Part shown: positions 37,344 to 48,005 of the stretch, piece after piece
Position numbering within the stretch: the first letter of the stretch is position 1
Layout of the letters: each line of letters opens with the position of its first letter
Assembly (NCBI GenBank): GCA_028023455.1
Contig: JAQFVV010006548.1
Location: 62,001 to 126,000, forward strand
Direction of reading: 5' to 3'
Source of the DNA: Epiperipatus broadwayi
Lineage: Eukaryota > Onychophora > Udeonychophora > Euonychophora > Peripatidae
DNA: 64,000 nt
Notes under the pieces: generated by a model
What the model saw: the letters and a program-made list of their open reading frames with translations, nothing else
What the model was told of the DNA's origin: nothing
Database searches by the model: none
Made by a program: the position numbers and the translations under genes

Positions 37344-39680
37344 ATGCTTAAAAAAACTAACATAGAAAGTGAATCATTTGAGTGTTCAAAATGCGAGTAC
37401 AAGTCTCCTGACAAAAATAGTTTATTAGAACATGAATGGTATCATACTGGAGAAAAACCCTTTCAGTGCAAGTGGTGTGATTTTACAGCTGGTAAAAAAG
37501 AAAATATAAACCAACACGAAAGACATCACATAGAAGCAAAACGATTTAAATGTACAGTGTGTGAGTATAGGACTTGTTGGAAAAAAAATTTAAAGCAACA
37601 TGCAAAAGTTCATATAGGAAATAAACAATTTGACTGTAGATGGTGTGAATACACATGTAGTCATAAAAATGGGCTAGATCAGCATGAAAGAACACATGTA
37701 GTAGAAAAGTCATTTGAGTGCAGTTCTTGTAAATATAAAGTTAATACCAAAGCACTTTTAAATTTGCATGAAAGGATTCATCATTCTGGAGAAAAACCAT
37801 TCAAATGTAGATGGTGTGAATATAAATCAGGCCGGCATGTGAGTCTAGTCTTACATGAAAGAACGCATACAGGAGAAAGACCATTTGAATGTCGTTGGTG
37901 TGAATATAAGGCTATCAAAAAATATAATGTAAAAAGACATGAAAATATGCGTCATGGAGGACAAAATCCATTTCATTGCCGATGGTGTGAGTTTACTGCC
38001 TTCAACAAAGATAATTTAATATTACATGAAAGCTTTCATATGAAAGAAAAAACATTTAAGTGTATGTGGTGTGATCATAAGTTTGCTGCAAAACATCTTT
38101 TAAATAAGCATATACAAATTCGTCATCCAAATGAAAAATTACCGAATTTTAATTCTGTTGATTCCAACTTTGTTTCCAATAACTCTTTAAAAAAACTGGA
38201 TATAAATGATGTAGAAAAATTATTTAATTGTAATTCGTGTGAATTCAAATCTTGTAGTAGAGACTCCTTAAAATTACACAAAAAAATTAATCATACAGAA
38301 GAAAAATTATTTAATTGTAATTCATGTGAATATGAATCTTTTAGTAAAAATTCTCTAAAAGAACATAAAGACATTCATCATGCTGAGGAAAAATTATTTA
38401 ATTGTACTTCATGTGACTATAAATCTGATTGTAAAAATTCTTTGAAAGAACATGAAAAAATTCATAACTTGGGACAAAAATTATTTAACTGCAATTGGTG
38501 TGATTACGCATCTGCTTTTAAAAGTACTCTAAAAAAGCATGAAGAAAGACATACAAAAGGCAAACCTTTTCGCTGTAAGTGGTGTAGATATAAGAGTAGT
38601 AATGCAGATGCTGTAAAATGGCATGAAAAAGTTCATACAGGAGAGAAACCTTTTCACTGTAGATGGTGTAAATTCAGTTCTATTTTTTTAAGTGGTATAA
38701 AAGCACATGAAAAAATTCATGAGAAGGAGAAAAACTTTCATAGTGAACAGTTAGAGAGCATAACATCAAACAACAATTGTAATTTAGTTCCACAAAGGAG
38801 TCAAAGCCCAGTCATATTTTATTGTTCTTGGTGTGACTATAAAACTGATGTTGAAAGTCTTCTAAAAGTTCATGAAAGTGAACATGTAGAGAATCAAATT
38901 TTAAATTGTCCATCAGATAAAGTTAAAGTAGAAGTACATGAAGATGTTTGTGATGAAAATGAATTCTCTGAAAGTTTTCGCTGTAGATGGTGTAGATATA
39001 AAAACAGTAGCCAGGGTGCTGTAAAATGGCATGAAAAAGTTCATACAGGAGAGAAACCTTTTCACTGCAGATGGTGTAAATTCAGTTCTATTTTCTTAAG
39101 TGGTATAAAAGCGCATGAAAAAATTCATGCCAAAGACAAAAATATTCCAAGTGAACAATTGGAGGGTGTGCCATCCAATAGCAACAATGATTTAGGTAAA
39201 AAGAGAATTCAAAGTCCAGTCTTTTTTCATTGTTATTGGTGTAATTATAAAACTGATGCTGAAAGTCTTCTAAAAATTCATGAAAGTGAACATTTGGAGA
39301 ATCAAATTCTACGATGTTCAACAGAAAAAATTAAGTTAGAAATCCAGGAGGATATCCAAGCTAAGACAGAATTTTTTCAGTGCCTTTTATGTGATTTTAG
39401 AACATCAGTCAAAGAGTTTATAGATCAACATTGGAAGATTCATGATAATAATCAGACATTTCATATTGATGAATCCATCATTAAAGCTAATAATATAGAA
39501 AGTGACACATCATTTAATGAAAAGGCTTGTAAAGAAATTGATAACCAATGGGATAATTACCAGCCAAATCATGAAGAAAATAATATAGATATCAAACCTA
39601 TTCTCTGTAAATGGTGTGAATATACATCTGCTGAGATAAGCACTATGCAATTACATGAAATGACTCACTCTTGCGAATGA
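37344..39680 (+). CDS. C2H2 zinc-finger protein, 21 fingers
   Basis: A 778-residue protein, almost wholly C2H2 fingers, so probably a sequence-specific nuclear DNA-binding protein. I count 21 fingers of the form F-x-C-x2-C-x12-H-x3/4-H, the first at residue 12 and the last near 752. Many share a CxWC(E/D)(Y/F) knuckle (for example FKCRWCEYKSG, FHCRWCEFTAF). TGEKPF-type linkers join only some fingers (after fingers 1, 6, 14, 17). Fingers 1-9, 10-15, and 16-21 are separated by longer Ser/Asn/Glu-rich linkers. No KRAB, BTB, ZAD or SCAN domain is present. The ATG is the first in frame, following a TAA six bases upstream. The uninterrupted ORF shows no introns and no frame damage, unlike all surrounding coding remnants, which argues for selection. 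Residues 408-543 are duplicated at 544-678. The target genes are unknown. Confidence 0.92.
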   Translation: MLKKTNIESESFECSKCEYKSPDKNSLLEHEWYHTGEKPFQCKWCDFTAGKKENINQHERHHIEAKRFKCTVCEYRTCWKKNLKQHAKVHIGNKQFDCRWCEYTCSHKNGLDQHERTHVVEKSFECSSCKYKVNTKALLNLHERIHHSGEKPFKCRWCEYKSGRHVSLVLHERTHTGERPFECRWCEYKAIKKYNVKRHENMRHGGQNPFHCRWCEFTAFNKDNLILHESFHMKEKTFKCMWCDHKFAAKHLLNKHIQIRHPNEKLPNFNSVDSNFVSNNSLKKLDINDVEKLFNCNSCEFKSCSRDSLKLHKKINHTEEKLFNCNSCEYESFSKNSLKEHKDIHHAEEKLFNCTSCDYKSDCKNSLKEHEKIHNLGQKLFNCNWCDYASAFKSTLKKHEERHTKGKPFRCKWCRYKSSNADAVKWHEKVHTGEKPFHCRWCKFSSIFLSGIKAHEKIHEKEKNFHSEQLESITSNNNCNLVPQRSQSPVIFYCSWCDYKTDVESLLKVHESEHVENQILNCPSDKVKVEVHEDVCDENEFSESFRCRWCRYKNSSQGAVKWHEKVHTGEKPFHCRWCKFSSIFLSGIKAHEKIHAKDKNIPSEQLEGVPSNSNNDLGKKRIQSPVFFHCYWCNYKTDAESLLKIHESEHLENQILRCSTEKIKLEIQEDIQAKTEFFQCLLCDFRTSVKEFIDQHWKIHDNNQTFHIDESIIKANNIESDTSFNEKACKEIDNQWDNYQPNHEENNIDIKPILCKWCEYTSAEISTMQLHEMTHSCE
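38566..39376 (+). repeat. Internal 408-bp tandem duplication within the zinc-finger gene
   Basis: The segment starting at 38566 (fingers 14-16 plus the acidic linker) recurs 408 bp later, from about 38974 (fingers 17-19). DNA words such as gtaaaatggcatgaaaaagt and agtggtataaaagc are shared exactly. Exactly 136 codons were added in frame, so three fingers were gained together. Confidence 0.85.
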
Positions 39681-39986
39681 AAGTTTCAGTACTTTGTAAA
39701 TCATGAAATTATTTTGGTAAGTCACATGATAATTAATTTTCTCATTGTGTTTAATCAGAAGTTGAACTTCATAAAAAAAAAAATCTAATTTTGGATGCTT
39801 TTCTCATGAGATATGGAATTGTTTAAAATAAGTAATGTCATTTTTGGAGTTATAAATTATTCAGAGCAATATAATGAACTAACCTAAAGAAAAATGATAA
39901 CTTGCTTACAAACCAATTTTTATATCACCCGAATTATTCTAAAGTAAACGCCAGTTGTCTTAATTCCTTAATTATTAAAATATTTG

Positions 39987-39992
39987 AATAAA
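39987..39992 (+). terminator. Candidate polyadenylation signal for the zinc-finger gene
   Basis: AATAAA lies 307 bases after the stop codon, in an AT-rich 3' region. AT-rich DNA contains such words by chance, so this is only a candidate. Confidence 0.4.
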
Positions 39993-42900
39993 ATTTATCA
40001 CAAATGGAAATGCAATGGACTTCTAATGCATATTCTTCTTTTAATATGAATTTTACAACAGTTGGGTTTGATTAATTTTTATCTTATTTTTTCTGATTTG
40101 CCTAACAAAAAAAAATACATTTTAGCACTTATAAAAGGCTTTCGTAATATCACTGATCCCAACAAGGTTAATAATAACATTTTATAAAAGAGGAACCTTA
40201 TTGGATATAAATGATGAAAGTGAAGAACGAAGAAGGTAAATTCTGTGATCTGAGGATGTATTATTGTCTTCCATGCTATTACTAGTCTCAAGAAGTGATT
40301 TATAATTTTGTTTGCGGGAATTGTTTGCAAAATAGATTGGTATTCATCAGTGATTGTGGAATTTATGAGGTATATGGTTTAAATTATTACATAAACCTCT
40401 TGATATTGTCTAAAATAGTTTAAGACAACTTTTTGTTAATACAATTTTTAAAAAACCCCAAAAGATTGATTATAAGTATATAGGCAGTTCTTGACATATA
40501 TAAAATCTGTTTTGTAAAAAATACAGTTTATAGAAACTGCAAAACATTCTATTTCGAACAGACTACTAATTCAAATGAAAAAAGAGAAAAAATTATCTTC
40601 CATTATTAACTAATTGAAATTAAATAATAATTCAATTTATCAGTATGTTGGGGGGGGGGGGTATTTATTATCAGCAGAATAAATTTTATTAATTATTGCT
40701 AATTGCAGGTCCTTCATTACTTTAATTAAAGACTATTAGGAATAGGTTTCATATAAACATTTTCAATATCGGAATGGTTTGTAAGTACAGTCATCAAAAG
40801 GAAATGCTCTTTACATACAAATCAAATTTCATAGAATCTTTGGAATACATTAATTATGTAATTATTCTTGACTGATATGTATCATTTGTAAAAAGTTCAA
40901 AAATGCGGTTTTAGAACAATATTTGTCATAATTATTTAAACAAATTTAGAAAATCTTTATATTTCTAGTTCAATTATCATTACATTGTAACAAGTTCCTA
41001 AAAATTTATGAGAATGAATCAAACAATTTTATTTACATGTTTAAATATTTTAATCAGTTGGGATTATGCTTGTCAGTAACATTGGGGTCTTCAAATAGTT
41101 GTAATTTGCTGCCATCAAATTTCTATCTATCCTTTTGAAATAAAATAGCCATATCCAATTTACACTATAAACGACTTTGTACTGGTTTTTAAATTTTAAG
41201 TCGGATGCTATACTAAAAAATGTCGAAGATGTCTTAAATGCATATGAGTGGTAAATTGATTAGAAATGCTGGATGTAGCTTAATTCATAAATATTTTTGC
41301 TAAATTTCATTCAAATATTTTTAAACAAGAGTTAAGAATAAGTTTTATCAATTCTATAACTGATTAAAGATTTTGAGTTATAAATAAATGTTTTAAAGAA
41401 AACATGAATGTTTTTGGTTTTTTGATTATTCAATACTGAAAAATAAGGAACTTTTGTACATTTAAAAATGATCTTTTAATTTATTTCAGTTGATTATTAA
41501 GAAGAAAATATTACAATGTCTTAAATATTTTTAAAAATAAAAATTTTCCACTGTATTTAGTTTATAAGTGCATGAATAGTTTTTAATTTGTATAGAAAAA
41601 ATAAAATTATTTTCAAAATCGCACCTAATAATAAATGGTGGCATTTAAATATTTATTCACACCACTTTCTAATATTTCATTTAAATAATATTGTGTTTTC
41701 TCTATATTATAAAGAGGGAGAAAAAATTTGAATCAAGCAATTTTTATTCAAAAGCTTATTAAGTTGAAACTAAAGGATTTTTTTTTTTTTTTAAAAAAAA
41801 AAAAAAATTGGATTCAATCAAAATTTTAAAATCTGATAATTATGTTTGTTTATTATTTTTATTTATACTGAATATATTCATTATATTTTTCTTTTATTAT
41901 TATTTTTGTACATACACGTAAATATGTGTCAGTATGCATACATATCTATACTTATAAATATTTATACACTGTTATTTATTTTTTTTTGTTTCCGGCAATC
42001 AATTACAGTAATTATTCATTTTGTAATCTTTCATGAAATCATTGTGTATATATCATAATAAATGTCTTTTGTTTAATTAAATGCTTTGTTAAGAACTCAA
42101 TTTTTTATTATTATATAAATGGCATTTAAAACCAAGGTCTTCTTAGGAGCTACCACTTTTTGAAGTATTAAAAAATTTTACTCTTTAAATATTTTTTTAT
42201 CTGCTGAAATATTGCTTTCATATATATTTGCATAAACATTTTACTTTAACACATTCCAAAAGCAGCAGATTCATACTTATGTGTTGTTTTTAAATTATTT
42301 TGTTTTTATATAAGTAATGGAATTGTATACTTATTTTGATTGTAAATACATTTTTAAAGTTGTTTTTTTTTTTTACAGTATTGTTTTGTGATCTCAATTG
42401 ATGTCTTTCAATTATCAGATTACAGTTTAAAAAATGAAATTGTTTTGCCATGGTAGAACCTGAAGAAAAAAAAAAAATCAAAATTATTCTGATTAGATAG
42501 CAGAAAATGTTAAAGGTAGATAATTGTAATCTTCAAACGCAATTAAAGTAAATTATATTAATCTAATCAAAGTGAGAGAGATATTGAAATAAAAGAAAAA
42601 ATTAGGATTATTAAATTATGTTTAACGAAGTTAGTAAAAAAAAAAAAGGATTTAATTGATCAGGAGATTCATGTTAGGTTATAAAATTGTCAAGTTCTGA
42701 CAAATCACACTGGGCAAAGCAATTTAATAGTTATTAATTACAAGAAAACTGTTCTACAAATATTATGTGATTTTGGAATCTAAATGTATATTTGAAAATT
42801 AGAGTTTTTATTTCATAACTTATAAAATGTTTAGTCCTAAATTTACAGACTAAATGTCAAGAACATTTGATACTTTTGTACTAATCAGAACTTAGAATTA

Positions 42901-43140
42901 ACTACGTTTAAGTTAAATATATTGTACTGGTGTGTAGAAATAATTAGTAGAGATTCATGAAATATATGCTGTTTAATGTCTAAGGATGAAAATTTTACAT
43001 AATTTATAATGAAGTAAAATTCATAAATAATTGAGTATGACATGATAAAATCATTAATATTAAACAAAGTTGATAATTGTTATTTAGCTATTTTAACTGC
43101 ATCAATTTCTAAAATGTTCATGCTGTCATGTCAAACATCA
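39993..43140. other. AT-rich non-coding stretch
   Basis: Homopolymer tracts (a G run at about 40650-40661, A/T runs near 41780) but no gene or transposon recognised. Open frames at 40079-40330, 41846-42058, 42290-42481 and 42885-43067 are low-complexity. Confidence 0.5.
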
Positions 43141-43148
43141 ACTCTTAC

Positions 43149-44123
43149 TAGGGTTTGAAATTTGGTAATTTATTGGTAATTACCGATTTCTAAAAATAAT
43201 AATAAGAATTACATTTACCGAAATAACTATTACCGGCTTTAAAAATAAATTTATTTAAGTCTTCCATGAAAACAATTTTCTTTTTTAGAAAAAGGAAAAT
43301 TAATTTTAAAGTCATTTTAAGTTTTCGAAAAGCAATTAAATTCTATTTCATTCCCGTTCTAAACCTATCTATTTAGTATTTATGTAGATTGTAATAGTCT
43401 AGGACTATATTCAAAGTTGAACATGGTTAAAATATTCTCAAGATATAAATCCCAATCCTTTCCTCTCCAGTATTTTTAAATATATATTTGCTTTGCTAAA
43501 TCGCTAAATTAAACACCATTTAAAATTTGATGCTAGAGTCTGCGTATTGCATAGATATGTAAGTATTGCATCACTGCTACAAAATTACAAACATGATTTG
43601 AACTTTATCTATAAAGTCTCAAAAAAAAATTGAATGTGTGGCAATACTTTAAAAGAAAAAATAAAGCAGAAGCTGAATGTTTAAAGTGCAGTGAAATTTT
43701 GTTAACTATCTATGAATCGACTTCTGGAATCAGAGTTCATATAAGCAAAGTTCATGCCAATGACTTTCAAGAAGAAAGAAACAACTTTAGCATGATTTTT
43801 GCCTAAAAAGTCTGTTACTTCTGCTAATGCAAAAACAGCTTCCAAACACAGATTTAGTTTTAATCAAATTACAACTTGTGAATTTAATCAAAGTAACTTG
43901 GCAACAAATGTTGATTACAACAGGCCACCAATTACAGGCAATAGTGTAAAAACATTAGTTTTCAATTATTATCTAACCAAGAAAACTGAGCTGAGTATTT
44001 TTTTCTGTTAAATAAAGCATTTTTTTTTTTTTTTAATATCCTAATTAAAAATAAATTTATTGTTGGTAATTACCATTAATCACAAATTTTATTTCAGTAT
44101 TTAATGATAACTTTCGAACCTTA
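43149..44123 (+). mobile_element. Nonautonomous hAT element (975 bp)
   Basis: Seen: 8-bp direct repeats ACTCTTAC (43141-43148) and ACTCTTAT (44124-44131) flank inverted ends TAGGGTTTGAAA and TTTCGAACCTTA. Inside each end, ggtaattaccg-type words recur. Known: hAT elements make 8-bp target duplications and have short terminal repeats often starting CAGGG. The interior holds only a BED-finger fragment, so this is a deletion derivative of an autonomous hAT element. Confidence 0.8.
43634..43762 (+). pseudogene. BED zinc finger of a hAT transposase, fragment
   Basis: Plus-strand translation gives VWQYFKRKNKAEAECLKC, then STSGIRVHISKVH: the BED-finger pattern of an aromatic WxYF lead, C-x2-C and H-x5-H. 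In hAT transposases this N-terminal domain binds the transposon ends. The frame closes at a TAA near 43803; the following frame (to 44011) could be the downstream linker of the transposase. The catalytic RNase-H-like and dimerisation domains are absent. Confidence 0.7.
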
Positions 44124-44131
44124 ACTCTTAT

Positions 44132-44995
44132 TAATCATATGAAAGACATAGATCTTACAAAACATGTTAATATAACATTGCATAAAAATATTATTTGATA
44201 TATTTATTTCTGCAAAACCAAATGATAATTTTTTTTCTCATAATTGTAAGATTTATTTAACTAACAAATAGAATATTATCTTTAGAAATGAAACATTTGT
44301 ATAAAGGGGATGGTGGTAATTCTAGTACACATGCTATATTTCTCTGGATATTTTATAGCACAATTAATCTTAATAACATTGATATATATATATAAAAGAT
44401 TTCAAGAAGTTAATTAAATTTTTGTTTTCAAACCTGGATTAATGTGCAACAATTATTTAATAGAGAATTTTTTATTTTATTTTGTCCATCTAATTTTATT
44501 TATATATAGATTCTTTGAGGACTGAACCAATGATCATAGATGTTACAGGTTTTTTTCATATAAGCAAAATTATCAAATAGTTTATTACGTGGGAATTAAT
44601 AAGAAATTTGAGTTCCAGAAGTGAGAGTTGGTCTGCAACTCTATATAGTAGAAATGGTGATCATGTGATCTTGAATTCCAGAATCTACAACTCTGTCATT
44701 GCATCGAAATCATTTATTTCTACACTGCTAATTGCTATACAGACTTAGACAGATTTACTTATAGAAGTCTTTTTTTATTTTGGGTAGAATGCTAGTTTCT
44801 TACTTCATCCTTGATATCAATAATATTGCTAGAATAGCTGATGGGCATTCCTGTAGTTGGCTATATATTTTTATTTCTCCATTTCATTCCAATATAAAAT
44901 GTTAATAAAATTTTGATTCCATTGTATGTTTTTTTTTCTAATTTCTGTCTTTTTCTGAAATCATGATAATTATTATTTTTTTCATGAATCATTTT
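44132..44995. other. AT-rich non-coding stretch
   Basis: No gene or bounded repeat recognised. A word ggtgatcatgtgatc at 44656 resembles a word in the foldback family at 62 kb, but no further similarity is seen. Confidence 0.45.
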
Positions 44996-45455
44996 GCTAA
45001 AGCTTTAGTACATGCGCCTTGAGTGCTTAATTTTAGCAAGAGAGACCTCTGCAAATCATAACATGAGATTCGACTTTATAAAGATAAGAGGGACCCTCTT
45101 ATCTCTAACCTATTTTTCTTAATTATATAGGCAAATCTAAAGCATTTTGATTTTGGAGCATGAAGCTAACAAATTCTTCACTGATTAAGTCCACTATTTA
45201 ATATTGACTCGTTGTAAATCGAAAGATTTCGCGAATGTTAATGTTTAATAGAAATGGTGGACTTAATCAGTGAAGAATTTATTAGCTTCATGCTCCCAAA
45301 TCAAAATGCTTTAGATTTGCCTATATAATTAAGAAAAATAGGTTAGAGATAAGAGGGTACCTCTTATCTTTATAAAGTCGAATCTCATGTTATGATTTGT
45401 AGAGGTCTCTCTTGCTAAAATTAAGCACTCAAGGCGCATGTACTAAAGCTTTAGC
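44996..45455. mobile_element. Foldback element with 210-bp arms
   Basis: 44996-45205 and 45246-45455 are inverted copies with few differences (for example gggaccctcttatc versus the complement of gataagagggtacctc), around a loop of about 40 bp. The outer ends are GCTAAAGCTTTAGTACATGC and its complement. No coding potential and no certain target duplication (tttt versus ttta outside). Probably a foldback MITE. Confidence 0.8.
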
Positions 45456-47610
45456 TTTATATAAGTATTACGTGCTGACATTGCGCTTAATAAGGATTAA
45501 AATTTCAGCAGGATGTAAAATAAACGCTTAGTTACTTTTTTTATGGAACATATATAAACATATCAGTCTATCAGACTCGAAAACAAAAGAAGTATATACA
45601 ATAATTGGAATGAGAAATAAGTATAATATTATAATAGAACCTTTAATGGCTGTGAATTGACATATTACTTCTCTTAATTATTTCTAGTGAACTGGGATTA
45701 CAATACAGTAATAATATGCTTTGTCAAAAATAATATCTATTTTTTTCTAAAAGGTTTATAGAAAAAAAAAAATGTTCTAGTATACTATACAAAAAAAATA
45801 TTTAGTTTTAATGAGTTTACACAAAATATATACAGTATATATAATTATAGCTTATCTCTTTTTCTTTGATTAAAGAAGCAAAATCCAATGTAAATGTCAA
45901 TCACAGCTTACCTCCTTCCCCCCATTTTTTCTTTGATTAAAGGAACCATAAAGCAAAATATTAAATCCAATGTATATCTCTGAATTTATACTTATGTGTT
46001 TATATAAAAACGTATTTGAGCAAAAATAATCAAATTATTTTAATGTGCCAAACATTTTTTGTTTTTATGAATTCCCTTCACAATAATATCATTTCTAAAG
46101 ATATTTTAACATGGCTTATTCTTAAAAACTCCCATTCTATAGTAATTTTCATTAGGTCTTTTGCCTAGTTTCTCAGGACAGAAGTCTTTGGCAATACTGG
46201 AAAAATCTTTGCTCATTGATCTCTTTTGTCTCTTGTAATTGACATATTCCTTCCACTAAGGATAAAATATTTCTTTTAATCAGGATTATTAATCAATGTT
46301 CAATGAAATTATGAAATACTGCTAGAAAAATAAAATGATTGTTCCTAAATGATTTTCTAATTGGATACAACACTCAAATTGTATATCTAGTTTTTAACAG
46401 AAATTATAACTTTAATTTTTGAGTGAATTACCTAAGCCTATCTGTTTATGACGTAGGCATTTGTTTTTGCAATTAGTATATATGAATTTACTTTTTGTGT
46501 TATGTAGAAATAAAATTAAATTATAGCATGTTTAACTCTGTTCTCCTTATGTTCAATCAGGCAATATCTTTTTTTGGTAATAAATAATTACTTTCAATTG
46601 CATAGCCATTTTATTATCAAATTGGTTCCTAGGGCTAAACAGGATACTCCTTAATAACAATATCTTCTCTTATCCACTTAGCATCCACAATAGATCAATG
46701 CCAGTTTATTAGATGTTTTGAGTATCTGTTAAATTTATTATATCAGCCATAATTATGTACTATTATAATAAAGCAAAATGAATAAATTTTTTAAAAGAAA
46801 ACATGATTTTAATGAATTATTTAGACATGGTAATGTTGAAATTAATTAAACACACTAAATTTTTTTATTTTATTTACAAAATACTTTTTTTAATTACAGA
46901 TTTACAAATATAATAATTTATTTTATTTATGTATTCATAATTTTTAATTTTGATTAAAAGGTATGTTCTACCACATTTTTTTAATTACTTTTATGAATGA
47001 TGCATCTTATGTTATTAATTTTGGTATTCTATTAAATTTTTATATAAACAAAATGTTTTGTGACTTTGAAAAAGTTGGCAATTCACATGCACTTGCAAAC
47101 AGATCTGATTTTGCTTATACCAGTTCAGACATTTTTAATACCAGATATCATAACTAAATTCTTTTATTTAATTATTATTTATTTTGTTATGTTTCTTCAA
47201 TGTTTTTGCAACTTTTTTTCTTAACTTATTCACATATTTTTCATCTTTATTACATAATTCTGTCCTTTTAGTAAATAATGAAAATTCCCAGAACTTTCAT
47301 GTGATACAGATCTCAGTAAAGGTGATAAAAGTTTGTTTCCAAATGATGAACATCAATTTTCTTATATTTATAAGGATATTAATTAACTTTTCTATAATAC
47401 TTTAGAATTGTGGATTATAATTCATTATGAATATATTCTTTACTCCTGATTTATTATAAGCATTCTTACAATTATAAGATTTTGAAGGATGCTCTATTAT
47501 CCAAGTATACTTCATAGAGATTAAAATAATCTGTGACACTAGTAAAACATAGGTCAATGGAACTGCCTCTAAATTAGGAATTAAAATAGCCATAATTAAG
47601 TACATAAGAG
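45456..47610. other. AT-rich non-coding stretch
   Basis: Nothing recognised. Two agc-poor stretches at 45850-45960 share the words tttctttgattaaag and aatccaatgta(a/t)at, a possible small duplication. Confidence 0.45.
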
Positions 47611-47616
47611 TAAATA

Positions 47617-47999
47617 ACTAAAATTACTCCCAATTCAAAATTAAACAAGACTAACAAAAGAAAAAAAAATTCTATAACACAACCAATGGTTTCCTTGGCA
47701 AAATAGACTTCTCAAATGCAAAGGACTAAAAAAACATATCAACAAATATATTAATTACATTTCCCACAATTCCCAATTGCATTCCGCACACTCTTAAAAG
47801 AACACTTAAGCAATTTAATTGCTGCTTTTAATATTAAGGGTGTGTGGGATGAAATCAGAAAATATTGTTAATATATATTAATATGTTTTTAGCCTTTTGT
47901 ACTTGAGAAGTCTGTTTTGACAGAGAGACCATTGGTTGTGTTATAGAATTTTTTTTCTTTGGCTAATCTTGTTTAATTTCGAATTTGGCGTAATTTTAT
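47617..47999. mobile_element. Foldback element with 150-bp arms, diverged
   Basis: Left arm words caattcaaaattaaacaaga, ttctataacacaaccaatgg and ttccgcacactcttaa reappear inverted on the right (ccattggttgtgttatagaa, cttgtttaatttcgaattt, ttaagggtgtgtgg). The axis is near 47808. Divergence between arms is greater than in the other foldbacks, so it is older. No coding potential. Confidence 0.75.
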
Positions 48000-48005
48000 T
48001 GACTA

